Below are positions 45,026 through 56,201 of a stretch of DNA of 64,000 nt, in pieces. Made by a program: the position numbers and the translations under genes. The notes beneath the pieces were generated by a model. The model did not search any database. It saw only the letters and a program-made list of their open reading frames with translations, and was not told where the DNA came from. The stretch spans positions 14,544,552-14,608,551 of the forward strand of contig NC_089740.1 in NCBI RefSeq assembly GCF_035083965.1, given 5' to 3'. Source of the stretch: Branchiostoma lanceolatum (lineage: Eukaryota > Chordata > Leptocardii > Amphioxiformes > Branchiostomatidae). Numbering within the stretch: position 1 is the stretch's first letter; every line of letters starts with the position of its first letter.

Positions 45026-48000
45026 ATGGCCACCGTTTCCGCCCTCTTCGTGGTTCTCCTTGCTGTTTTTGGTAAGTAGATTCGAAATCTTGCTAAAAAC
45101 CCATTTCTTTAAGCAATTCTACATTAATTTGAGAGATCTGCGGCTAAATTGTAGTTTAGATACAACTAATGGGCTGTAGAGAAGACGAAATGATGCGCGT
45201 GCTTTAGCAGTGTAGTGTTTTTTGCTATCTTCAAGCTGGAAAACGAATTGCAAACGATTGTGTTCCGTACTATCTTGCTAAAAACTCATGTCTTAAAGCA
45301 ACACTACATCAATCTTAGAGATATGAGGCTAGTTTGTAGCTTAGGCGCAACCAATACACGTTAGAAAAGACAAAATAACAGGTGTACTTAAGCAGTGTGA
45401 CATTTTTGTATTCTTCAAGCTGAAAAACGAACTACAAACGATTGTGTACCATACGTACGCGTGAGTCTATCAAGGCACTGATTTACAAATGGAATAAAGG
45501 ATGCTTACTTTGCATAATGGGACCACGATCGGCCGGTATCTGAGTATGGTGTACCCACAGCCCAAAGAGTGTATCTGACATGAGTAAACAACTACTTCAG
45601 ATCAAATTCAGTCACCCATAACCACCCATCCATACAATTGTTGTTTGTAAACATTCAGGTACCTGTTAGTTAATACATAGAACACCGTGGGGTTTAGAAT
45701 AAGCCAATTCGCGGTTCTTAGTACGCATGTGCAGTGTCAAAGGCAAAGGCCCCTGAGACGTAAACAAAACCCGTCTGGGCGTTGTTATGGAGATCTAGAC
45801 AATGTTTACAAGCCAGGGGCCTTCACCTTTGACAGTGCACATGAGTAGCTGGAACCGCGAATGGGCCTATAAGTGAATCAGGGTGGTGAAGGTTTTCTCC
45901 CAAAATATAATATGTGTTTGTTTCTAGAATTCTGATGTCCATACCTTTAGTTTGAAATTGTCTTCAAACACAACCAATAATTAGTAACTAGCCAGCTTTT
46001 TTGCCATGCCCTGCTGCAGGGCTATATAGAATGGTACTACCATGTACTGCTGCTAGGTGTCGCTGCAGTTCTGCGGTCCCAAACGCGACTCATTTTGTAT
46101 CCCAGTCATCATGAGAGGTGTACAACATGATTTACGCTTGGAACCGCATTCGTTGCACTGCAGTGACATCTAGCGACACCTAGCTATAGTGCAAAGTAGA
46201 ACCAATCGTATCTTTGGCAATGCTAGTGTATTTACCTGTAAGATTGTGCAGTTCGCTGAAGACTCCCTCTGTGTATATGTGTAGGTGTATGTATATATGT
46301 ATATAGACCTAACGATATATCTATAAGTTTTATATTTGTTATGTGGCGTTTGCAAAATAAGTTGTATAACTTGAGTGCAGCGCCACTTTGTCTTTGTCTC
46401 TGTTATCTTTGAATGAAAAAAAAAAATCGTATCTGCCCTGAGAAAAAAGGTAACGGTTCACTGAAACATAGGCCACGTTTCAACGCTCGGTTACGTTTTT
46501 TTCCACCCTATCATTTATACCAACCTAAAGAAACTATTCACCTGCCCATATGTTTGTTTCACAGGTGCTACTGAGGCAGGTCTTTCAGGTATAGTTTTTT
46601 TTTTTTTATTCTACATACTTTCAAGTTGGTAATCTTTTTTAGAAATCTACTTCACTTTCTGCTCCAGCCTTCATAAATGTTTCCAAAATGCACTTCATGT
46701 TAATCATTGAAACTATAGAAAATGAGTGAAGTGTTCAAAAATGTTTTGCTTACTAGAACTGCATGCTCAAGAACAGTTTCAAGTATTCAACTTGGTTTGT
46801 CTTATTCATACAACTTGTTGTTTCTTAGCAGCATTGCCTTTTGGAAATGGATTTGCAAGGCGACATGTTTCATTCCTTTAATTTGTAGTCAATGTGCTTT
46901 GTATTGTTTTGTGTGTGGGCCACGACATGAGCAACAGCTGCCTGTGGCCCACGTGTATTGTACTGTTTACAATTTCATTAAATCACAAATCATTTTCTCC
47001 TCATACAGAAGTTCGCGGGGAACAAGAGACACGAGAACAGTGGGCCGACGACATGGCTGTTTCTAGTGACGACTCCGCGCTCCAAGCTGAAGATGAACTG
47101 GCGCTGCTGAATAACAAACTGAGCGAACTGCGGCAACTTGTTCTGAAAGGCGTTTTTCTTCCAGGTAATGAAATCATATCTCCCAATATTTGTTGTAAGG
47201 TTACCGCTAGGGTATTGTCAAATTAATCATCACAACGTTGGCCATTTTATGATTTTCTTAAATTCTGAATCGGAGCGATGTTCAGCAAAAGTTCACTGTG
47301 CTTAGCTTGTTTATCCCATGGTTATGGTGTCTTATAGAATATAAAACTGAATATTATATAGAAAAATATTTGGTGACTTCGAGCACAGATCATCGTACGG
47401 CACGATTTTGCGTGGTATTAAAATGTGCTAACAAAGTTTAAATGTCACTACCATTAAGATGTCAGCATTTTTTTTATTTCCATTATTAGGCCTTAATATT
47501 GCTTTGGTAGCCTTCAACCTTCTCCATAATGAAATTTACCAACTCAAATGAACTGTCTTCTAATCTTATTCATATTCATTTGTTTTCTTCATACAGAAAT
47601 TCGCGGAGAACCTGCTCGAACGGAACTCGGAAAATTCTTCTCCGGCTTTGCAGACGTCCAGCTGACAGTGAACGGCGACATCCCCACCAAGCCATTCCTA
47701 GACGCCTGCGATCGCATGGTTCCTTTCCTTGACGTTCTAGGACCAACTGCCTTTGCACCAGTGAAATCGGACATAAAGGGAAACATAAAGAAGCTAACTC
47801 AGAAGTACTCGACTGACCCGGCTCGATACAGTACCTTGCAGGCCATGGTCAAGCAGGAGATGGCCACGAAGGACAAGAACTCGGCCACGGACGCTCTTCT
47901 GTGGTTAAATAGGGCTCTTCAGTTCATCCGACAAATATTAGTAGGTATTGCGACGGGAGAAAAGGACCTAACAAAAGTGGCAAAAAAGGCGTATGAGGAC

Positions 48001-48219
48001 TCATTGAAGAAATATCATGGTTGGATGGTGCAGGGTATTTTTTCTCTTGCGATGAAAGCAGTTCCGTACTACAATGATTTTGTGACGAAGGTAGCGTTGG
48101 GCGATGAAAAGGCACTGATTCAGGATGCGAAAACCTACGGGGACGCAATGGGAGTCTTGGCTGAAATTCTGCAAACGTTTTACATGGCCAACGATCTAGA
48201 TTCAAAACAAAAAGTGTAA
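45026..48219 (+). CDS. GLTP-domain protein with apparent signal peptide
   Basis: Four exons: 45026-45071, 46565-46588 (24 nt), 47009-47164 and 47597-48219; 849 nt, 282 aa. The start MATVSALFVVLLAVFGATEA looks like a cleavable signal peptide. An in-frame upstream ATG at 44975 would add 17 residues. Exon 3 encodes an acidic segment and DELALLNNKLSELRQL. Exon 4 holds a whole glycolipid transfer protein domain (about residues 105-282). The sugar headgroup residues are all present: D134, N138, K141, W178 and H216, matching human GLTP D48, N52, K55, W96 and H140, in the contexts VKSDIKGNIKK, ALLWLNRAL and LKKYHGW. GLTP moves glycosphingolipids between membranes and is normally cytosolic; a leader would send this one to the secretory path. 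It lies 1.7 kb downstream of the lectin-EGF gene, same strand. Domain call is firm; the exon 1-2 join is less certain. Confidence 0.85.
45089..45446. repeat. Tandem duplication, unit about 185 bp, in GLTP intron 1
   Basis: CTTGCTAAAAAC at 45089 recurs at 45274, and the order ACTACATCAATCTTAGAGAT, TAGCAGTGT, CTTCAAGCTGAAAAACGAA and CAAACGATTGTGT is kept. The two copies have diverged moderately. Confidence 0.7.
45701..45870. repeat. Fold-back MITE, ATTCGCGGTTC termini
   Basis: CCAATTCGCGGTTCTTAGTA with GTGCAGTGTCAAAGGCAAAG at the left pairs with CTTTGACAGTGCACATGAG and GCTGGAACCGCGAATGG at the right. GCCCCTGAGACGTAAACA and TGTTTACAAGCCAGGGGC pair inside. Confidence 0.75.
46044..46187. repeat. 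Fold-back element, GCTAGGTGTCGCTGCAG termini
   Basis: TGCTGCTAGGTGTCGCTGCA with TGCGGTCCCAAACGC at the left and GCTTGGAACCGCA with TCTAGCGACACCTAGCT at the right form inverted arms. A half copy follows the last lectin exon at about 32505-32575. Confidence 0.65.
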
Positions 48220-48420
48220 AAAGTTTTACATGGCCAACGATGGATCTAGATTCAAACAAAAAGTGTAGACAGGAGGTAGCTAAGTATTTTTCTTGTTGGT
48301 TAGGTCTTTTGGGAAGGGGAATTTTTGTTATGAAAACTTAGGGGACACTCTGGGAGTTTTGGTTGAAATTTTGCAAAAGTGTTACATTGCTAACGATCTA
48401 GATTCATAATCTAAAGTGTA
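48179..48420 (+). repeat. Repeated copies of the GLTP 3' coding end
   Basis: TTTTACATGGCCAACGATCT, ending the coding region, recurs at 48224 (with GGATCTAGATTCAAACAAAA) and, more decayed, at 48345-48418 (GGGAGTTTTGGTTGAAATTT, AACGATCTAGATTCATAATC). The downstream AGTGTAGACAGGAGGT and GGGAAGGGGAATTTTTGTTA also recur. The copies lie in the 3' UTR or just beyond. Confidence 0.75.
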
Positions 48421-49421
48421 GACAGGAGGTGGTAACGTAGCTTTGTTGTAGCTTACGCCTTTCGGGAAGGGGAATTTTTGTTATTCATTCTTGTTATCAA
48501 ATATACAGTCAAACATGTCAATAGTATGATGAGGCGAAAGCTAAAATCGCAAACCATTCAAAAGACTTGCAAAGCGCTACAAAACGCATGTAAAATATTT
48601 GACCCTACATTTGCTCAACCCGCTGGAGAGCTTTGGCCGAAAACAGGACATCCTGGAGGGGGCTTTCTGCAGCCGCCATGCATCTGCCCTGATGCCTGCG
48701 GTGGATTTAATTTGGCTACAGATTATAGGATACACACTTTTATCAAATTAGAAATATGATGGGGGAACACTAACCAAGGAGTAAGTCAGTTAGGTATGAT
48801 ATTTCTATAATTAACATGTTTTATTTGTAGGTTTCATCCTGATTAATATATTTGGGTAACTCTAACAGAGGAGTGAGTCAGTAAGGTACGGTATATCTAT
48901 AATTAACATGTTTTATTTGTAGGTTTTTAACTTAATTATATTTCCGTTGTTAAAGATTACACTCAGTTGTGTTGCTGATATAATATTGTTAATTAATTTC
49001 TTGGTGATAGATTTCAATTACTGATGACAAGTGTTAGGAAGCGACTATTGAAGGAAAGCATATTTGATGTCTTTAGTTTGAACAGTCGACTTGCATAAAC
49101 TTTAACACACCCCTGTTCTACTTGGGCGGTGACCTCACAGAGACCTCGCGGAGATCGAGCTGAGACCAAGCAATTTTACTGATCGCTAAACGAATTTTAT
49201 AGATAGAAAACAACAGAAAGGTTTCATCATTTGTAATACATCAGGTAATTATAATAAAAATGGGTACGGATTAACTTGAGTATTTTTTTTTGTAAGACTT
49301 GGGATTTCTCAAGTAATGAATAGTAGAATTTGGCAAAAATAGAGTGACTCATTGCCGGGAGAGAGAGCTCGTTACAAATGTTACCCTACAGTACCAAAGT
49401 TGATACTCGGATTCTTCATTC

Positions 49422-49622
49422 TACTCTCCAAGCAGAAGTGTGGGTCCGGCTGGTTTTTAGGCGTTTTTGTCGGGCTTTCTACTTTGTCATGTTTTTTTTT
49501 TTTTTTTGGTCTCTTTACGTGGGCTATAGAGAGAGATAAAACATGACAAAGTAGAAAGCCTGACAAAAACTTCCCAAAACACGTTAAAAACCTGCCGGAC
49601 CCACACCTCTGCTTGAAGAGTA
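49422..49622. repeat. Fold-back MITE, CTCTCCAAGCAGAAGTG termini
   Basis: ACTCTCCAAGCAGAAGTGTG with GGTCCGGCTGGTTTTTA pairs with TGCCGGACCCACACCTCTGC and TTGAAGAGT. Internally, AGGCTTTCTACTTTGTC-like arms pair around a T run. Third member of the family at 231 and 43427. Confidence 0.75.
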
Positions 49623-50386
49623 TCTTCATTTAGTCAATTAACTAAACATACATAAACCTGTAAGTAGCTTATCGCCCTGGACATAAAATATGGACATGGA
49701 AACTCCATAGAAGTTATCACAACTAGTATCTAAAGACTACAAAATAGTTGATTTATATACATAAGAAGCTCCTTACGAATCTTGGTCTAATTATCTGATT
49801 GTATGCTATATGCCAATTTTATATAGTAGAATAAAGATATGGTATGTGAAAGCGTTTTTCAAGCCAAACACCCCTGAAAAATCATTCTCCCTATAGCGTA
49901 GTCAGTCTGGTAGAGACTAGATTAAAATGTCAAAAGAAAGCTCCCGGCTGTCGGGCACCAACGAATGCCACCAATGCAGGCCCTGAAAAGTCATTTTCCC
50001 TTTTTCATCAATCTTTACAATTTTTCATGGCGGTGAAGAACATTTGTCTGTGTAATGTCGTCATCACCTTGGCAACAGACGAGGTGTGACGTCATTGCGA
50101 TTTCCAATCAAACATCTGCTTCTTATGTAACAAATCGCATCTGATCTTGCAGACATACATTTTTAGTCAGAGAACGAAAGAAAAGTTAGGCTAAGCCATA
50201 TTTTGTGGTTGTTTTGGCGTTTTCTAGTTTTTTTCCAATATCGTATACATGATGGGTTCAAAACAAAGCAACCAGAGATATATACTGCATCTCAAAAAGA
50301 AGAAGAGATAGCAGACTTCATCCCCGTAAGAAACAGGCAAGCGGTCACACACGAACACACACAAACACATACAAACGTAAACACAC

Positions 50387-50430
50387 ACACACACAAACAC
50401 ACACATACATACACACACAGACGCCACACA

Positions 50431-50497
<67 letters not shown>
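50387..50497. repeat. (CA)n microsatellite
   Basis: A CA run with a few interruptions in intergenic DNA. The Thr-His and Cys-Val frames across it are not genes. Confidence 0.95.
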
Positions 50498-50500
<3 letters not shown>

Positions 50501-52377
50501 TAAACTCACTCTCAGGACCGACGCATTACTCGTTCCCTGTCACCAGGGCCAACGCCCGCAACATAAGATAACACGAAACATTTTTTCAGACAATATGCGT
50601 CATGCAAATCTTTTTGCTAATGTTGAAGTTCAAGACGCGCATGAATAGAACTTGGGTGATTGGAAGTCTTATAATTGGGCTACCTTGTGAACGTGAGCGC
50701 CTAGAGGGCTCAGCATACGTGCGGCAGTGTTAAACATTAGCATACTTACCTAACGTGAAAGCCGAAGTGTGAAGGGCACAGGTGGAATCGCTGTACCGCT
50801 TTCAGACACACGGAAGCCGCGGCACTGCGAACAACGCAACTGGATTCGGTTCTCAACCGCCTCAGTGAAAAGGTGAGCTATATGTACCCAATATATGACA
50901 TGGATGCGATTTTACTGCACACGAAAGGAAAGAGGTAAATGAAATCCTGTTTTTTGTTCATCAAATATCTATTTCTCTACAGAGGGGAAAATATATTTTG
51001 TGATTTCTCATGTTATTACTTCTTTTGCAGAACATTTCGAACGATTTTTCCTTTTTATTCGTAGACACCACTGTGTGTCTGTCTGTGCATGTGTGTTTGT
51101 GTGTATGTCTGTGTGTATGTCTGTGCGTATGACTGTGTGTGTTTGTGCATGTGTATGTGTGTATGTTTCAGTCTTGCGTGGAGGTGTATGCCATCTCTGA
51201 TTGCCTTGTCATGACAAATGTTACGTAAAATCGAACGTTAAGCTACCGTTGACATATCCTGTTTTTCTGCTCAGTAAATATCTATCTTTTAACTGGTGAA
51301 TGACTGGTGGATGGCCTTTTTGAAGTTGTATGGAGCTGTCAATGATTTGATGTTGGGTGCCTTCAGATTTACACATACACGCACACAGACATATATACAT
51401 ACATACACACATACACACACACACACAAGCACACACATATGTGTGTTTGTGCGTGTGTAGCCTCCGATGCAGACTCCTCCCGGCTGTTTTCTTTTTCAAG
51501 TTATTGTTTTTATACTATTACATTTTTTTTTCTTATTGCTTCCCGGCCAACAACAAGAAAAAAAATGCAATTGTAAAACTTTAACTTAGAAAATGAAAAC
51601 AGCCGAAAGTAGTCTGCAACGGAGGCTGGTGTGTGTGTATGTTTGTATATATGTGTGTGAGTGTGCCCTTGTGTGTGTATGTATGTGTAAATCTGAAGGC
51701 AAATAAATGTGTTGACCTCCCTGGGAGAACGCCGCTTACGTGTGGTAACGATGACATTTGGACTCAGTATGACGGCGCTCCAGACAATCTGATGCATGCA
51801 ACCATGAAACAGTCTTATCTAAAAGTCTAAATAAAATATAACTGTCCTTTGCTTATTCTTTTTTTTCGTCTTTCAGAAATCTGCCCAGAATCAGTTCCAT
51901 GTGAATCTACATGGGAATCCGGACAAGTGCCTTGTACACACTTACGCAATATACACCTTCTCAGAGTAGCCTGTAACACGAACTGGGCTAAAGTAGAGTG
52001 AAACTTTGATGATGAATTAATTCTTTGATCTAAATAATCGGTATAACCGCCCTTCGGCCTAACACACCAGCTTTGCAGGCAGCAGCTTGTTATATTATAA
52101 TGAACGACCTTCCACACTTAACCTTTGCACATCTGGCTACAGGCGTTGTTTTAAGCTACACTGTGAGGATTGTTATATTTGGTGGCTTTATCAAGCGATA
52201 GAACATCTCAGTCCTGGGTTGATAGCCCTGCTACTTAAAGGTATACCGACTCACTTTTTGTGGGTTTTTTTCCGTTGATGTAAAAACATAAGGCAAATTA
52301 TCAAATCTATATCAATCAGTTCTGTTCAATATATCCATTTTTTTACGTCAGTAGATGCGTGTAAAACTATCATTAAT

Positions 52378-53160
52378 ATGGGAATTTCGTACCCAGTGTT
52401 TTTAGTGCTATTCATTACATTTGGAATTGTAAGCTGTGCGCCAATCGCAAACAAATGCATGAATAAAACACAAGGGGGTCCTAAATGGGTATGTGTTAGC
52501 TTCGCCGACACGGGCGCACAAGAGACGAACAGGAAGAGCGCCCCTGGTCATCACCATAGAAACCATCACCCCAGAAACCATCACCATGGAAACCATCACG
52601 GTATAAGGGACAACAAACCATCGCTTACTACGGAGCGCCTGTACTCTACTGAACCACTGAAATCTACAGAAGCCAAGTACACTTTGGAAACTAGAACATC
52701 TAAGCCATTCGAATCTATCGAGCGGGCTTTGCCGACTAGAACATCTAACTACGAGACAATCGCAAGCTTTACTGATGACCCAAAATCGCCATCTACAGTC
52801 CTCCTGGCCACCCCTGCACCTGAACTGACCGGGAATGCTGACAGCGATCTGATCCGTCTTGTGCTGCCATTCGTTTGTGGGTTTGTGCTGACCTGTGTCG
52901 TGTCCGTTATTTTCATATGTTGTAAACGTCACGTCCAGGTGGCGTGGAGGATGCTACAGGGGACGAGGAACGGGCCCCTCGTGACCGTGCGCGCCCTGCC
53001 CAACCCCGTGTACCGGGCAGACACCCCGGACACCGTGCCGAGTGACGGGGAGCAAAGCGACGATGATCAGTCTTGTCCTACCATCAAGCCTTATGCGGAG
53101 ACGTCGCTTGCACAAATCCAGGCGAGAATTCCCGTTTATCAAAACGATAATCAGGATTGA
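52378..53160 (+). CDS. Orphan type I membrane protein, His-rich ectodomain, NPVY tail
   Basis: A single open frame of 260 codons with no family I recognise. Residues 1-20 form a signal peptide (FLVLFITFGIVSC). The ectodomain of about 135 residues has one N-glycosylation site (NKT at 29), a histidine cluster with ten His at 58-74 (HHHRNHHPRNHHHGNHHG) and a Ser/Thr-rich stretch suited to O-glycosylation. A transmembrane helix spans about 159-182 (LVLPFVCGFVLTCVVSVIFI) and is followed by CCKRH. The tail holds NPVY at 209-212, an NPxY-type sorting or PTB-binding motif, then an acidic patch (EQSDDDQ). The intact frame and orderly topology argue for a real gene. It could also be the terminal exon of a longer transcript, since TTTTTTTACGTCAG lies shortly upstream. 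Confidence 0.65.
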   Translation: MGISYPVFLVLFITFGIVSCAPIANKCMNKTQGGPKWVCVSFADTGAQETNRKSAPGHHHRNHHPRNHHHGNHHGIRDNKPSLTTERLYSTEPLKSTEAKYTLETRTSKPFESIERALPTRTSNYETIASFTDDPKSPSTVLLATPAPELTGNADSDLIRLVLPFVCGFVLTCVVSVIFICCKRHVQVAWRMLQGTRNGPLVTVRALPNPVYRADTPDTVPSDGEQSDDDQSCPTIKPYAETSLAQIQARIPVYQNDNQD

Positions 53161-53235
53161 TGGAAAAGATGATCCGGATGAAACAAAAGGATCATCTGAT
53201 CAAATTATCCTTTTCAAAATGCTGTTTTACTGGAC

Positions 53236-53465
53236 CCGCGACACGTTGGCTACGTCGCTGCGACCGAGCGATTTGACACCGCGGGCTAAACAAATTTCTT
53301 CGATTAAAAAATGAATATTTTTACGCTTTGTGTGATTTTTTGCCCTTTTGGTCATACTTGCATGTACGTTTTGCATGGTATTCCCGTTCAAAAGTCAAGG
53401 CTAACTCAATCTAGGACGCAGCGAGGTCACCAACGTGTCGCGGTTCCAGCGGGAGGGGGGCTTAC
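53236..53465. repeat. Fold-back MITE, second copy of 18909 family
   Basis: ACTGGACCCGCGACACGTTG with CTACGTCGCTGCGACCGAGC at the left and TAGGACGCAGCGAGGTCACC, CAACGTGTCGCGGTTCCAGC, GGGAGGGGGGCTTA at the right. Same outline as 18909-19147, but the left end is shortened. It begins about 75 bp after the orphan gene's stop. Confidence 0.7.
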
Positions 53466-55440
53466 GATGCGGAAATTACTAAACATATAGAGAGATTTTG
53501 TTGCAGTACTTCAGTTAGCCGCAGAATGTCTCTTTTGAATTGGTGGTTACATGGTTGCACAATCTTAGAAGCAAACGTGAAGTAAGCTGTCTTAAGTGAC
53601 AAATACCAGACTGTCGGAATCTTATAATGACTTAAGATCTCTTAAGACTCTCCCTTCCGCGCCTTCAAGATGGTTGGAAAGATAAAGATCTGTAATCTTG
53701 AAATCATTCCCTAAAGCTGAAGAAAGCTCCTCTGAAAAAGGACAACGTCCCAATATCGAGTACAGCTGTATTGAAGTAGAACGTTGCGGATGTTGAGCCG
53801 AAAACAAAACAAAGAAACAGATACATCTCTGCCACCAACATCTGGAAGGAACACTTGAAAATCCCAACCCATCAATTTGCTGAAAGCTGGCTTTAGATTT
53901 ATTTTAATTCAACTTAAGACGGCAACAGACTAAGTAAGCTATTTTCGTTCTTTCTTTTTAAAGGAAATTAACTTGTCACAAAGAGGCTCTGTCTAAGCCC
54001 TTGACACCTGATAGAGACTTATATTTAGTGTTATTGTTTTGTACGAAGTAAAATGAACTGATGTCTAGTTCTTTAAGGTAATACTTGCACTTCAAAGATG
54101 GACTGTGAGTAGATGTGCATTCCTTGTGCCGTATTTGTTAAGAAGACATGTATCCTGCACGTCGATTTACGAACAAATGTACATACAACAAGCACAGCAA
54201 ACACAGAAACATTTATATCGTTTTCCTCATTTCATACTAGCAAGTTGGATTTATTTGCTGTTAGGTTTCTCTCATAGAACCCGTCAAATCTCTTTAAGCT
54301 TGTTGTTCAAAGCCGACCAGAAGCTTCGTTTTGAAGTGTTCTACCAGAAGATGTTATGTGAGATCTTGTACTGATAATAAACAACTGTCCCAGATACAAG
54401 GACAGGCATTAGTGAAATATTGCGTTCTCATTTCTGTTCACCGTGCGTGGAAAGTCAAACATCCGACCGGACGTGTTGAACAAAGACAGGGGTATTGTTT
54501 AGAATAATAACAGGGTATTTCATGTCTCTTCAATTATTCATTAATGTACACACCGGTAATTCCACACATAGCTCTCACTTTGGGACAGAGGAGACTTACA
54601 TATGGCTGATAGAAAATAGCCACTACTGGGCCCCGCGGATATGGCTGGGAAAAGAGTAGGAATTGGCCAAATAGAGTGAATAGTATCATGATAAGGGAGT
54701 CGGCTACGGAGAGAGGGTCCAATATGCCATCCTAGCCTGCAAGTGTAACCCTGGCAAATATTCTCCCTTTATCCGGCGTAGTTAGTCTGGTAGAGATTAG
54801 ATAAAAACTAGTCGGTCTACTTTTCTATGCCCCTGATGATACGTGAAAGCTGCTAAGCCGAGGTTTATATGTTCTAATTCAACTGCAATGTATTCATTTA
54901 CGAAGTCAAGGAATCAGACATCTTAAGATTACTTTTTTTTACACTTTTTTAAACTCTCGGATTGATTTTTTTATTATTATTTCATCTAGAAATACCCGGT
55001 TGCTCCAGGGTCAATTATCTATATCCCTCAAACCCACCCATTAAGACTATACTATTATTACAAGTTTGGGGTGTCACCAATCCCTAACACCCTTCTGAAT
55101 TTTCAAGGCTCCTGTAACATACTAGGCCAATATATCTATACATCTATGCAAAAAAGAATCCGTGAAATAGCGATTTGATTGTATAAGACATTCATCTCCT
55201 CATCCTGTAATTGTATAATTGACATATACGACTCCCTATTGTATCTCCTGTTGATATCATCTACCTTTGACAATATTATATAGATTGCGCCTTCATGTAG
55301 TTTGAAATGGATCATTGTACAGCCTAGAGCCAAACCATTGTATAGCGTATACCTATAGCTTTTAGTAGTTTGATATGAGTAGCCAGTAGTATTTTATTTT
55401 TACCTTACATTGTACCTGTTACAATCGTTGTGCAATAAAC
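53466..55440. other. Intergenic, nothing recognised
   Basis: AT-rich sequence without convincing coding frames. It includes the dispersed AGTCTGGTAGAGATTAGAT block near 54790. No promoter or RNA gene could be identified. Confidence 0.4.
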
Positions 55441-55463
55441 TTTGACTTGACTACTTGCTAATT

Positions 55464-56190
55464 CTACCTCACCGTCTGGAAAGGAGGACAAGGCATGAAG
55501 GTCCTCTAATCCGTCGCCTTTCTGATACAATAACCTACATCACAACCCTAATTCCTCCTTTAAGATAACTATATGATCTTAAGGATACTTTCTACGACGG
55601 GTGGGGTCCAAGGCGTGGAGTCCCTTAGACCGTCACCTTCCGTTGTTGAGAGCTATACAGATTCCCGGCCGACACCACAACCCTGAGATCTACTTTGAGA
55701 CTGCTTAAATACTCTTAAATATACTTTCTGACACTCGATAACATGTACAGCGTGAGTCCCTATATCCGTCACCACTTAGTCTGGAATCCAGACCTATTAT
55801 AGCTCCCGAGTCTCTCTCCGCGTAGGTTTGGATTCCAGGCTAGTCACCACTACCTTGCCATCTCGGTGGTGTTCAAGGCGAGGGGTCCCAAAGTCCGTCA
55901 ATTTTCGGATACGTTGCTTCTAGCTATGCACATTTTTGACTGACAATACAATCCTAATACAGTATCTCCTTTAAGGTAACTTTGATCATCTTAGATACAT
56001 CACTTTCTAATACTTGATGACATGTACAGAGTGAGTCCCTATATCCGTCACCACTACCTTGCCACTTCGGGTGGTAGCCACAGCGTGGGGTGCCTACATG
56101 TAAGTCCGTCACCTTCCAATACAGATTCTTGGCCAACACCACAACCCTGAGATCTACTTTAAGACTAATTAGATACTTTCTGAGATACTT
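55464..56190 (-). pseudogene. Decayed copies of the last NHL repeat
   Basis: The 3' end of the TRIM-NHL coding region (on the plus strand GAGTGAGTCCCTATATCCGT, CACCACCTTGCCATCTCG, GTCCTTAAGTCCGTCAGCTT) recurs in degraded form at about 56020-56130, 55740-55780 with 55850-55910, 55590-55650 and 55464-55520. Frames are broken. The copies lie directly 3' of the gene, so they arose by local tandem duplication. Confidence 0.65.
55787..55842. mobile_element. Minimal 56-bp MITE with 9-bp target duplication
   Basis: TAGTCTGGAATCCAGAC at the left and GTTTGGATTCCAGGCTA at the right are inverted termini. The flanks are GTCACCACT at 55778-55786 and 55843-55851, an exact 9-bp duplication. The same termini as 42906-43025 show a shared family. 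It is inserted into a decayed NHL copy. Confidence 0.8.
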
Positions 56191-56201
56191 TCTAGGATCT
56201 T

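Larger units (their letters stand above)
48421..52377. other. Intergenic region with repeats
   Basis: No gene I can support. It contains a fold-back element (49422-49622), a long (CA)n run, scattered TG/CA-rich tracts (51066-51170, 51370-51450, 51625-51690) and a duplicated block near 48780-48930 (GTAGGTTT, AATTAACATGTTTTATTTGT twice). A dispersed block with AGTCTGGTAGAGACTAGAT near 49880-49930 reappears near 54760-54810. Confidence 0.5.

Noticed and set aside
48478..48759. 93-codon frame after the GLTP gene
   Set aside because: No recognised domain, no splice or upstream support, and located in repeat-bearing 3' flank; possibly transposon debris.
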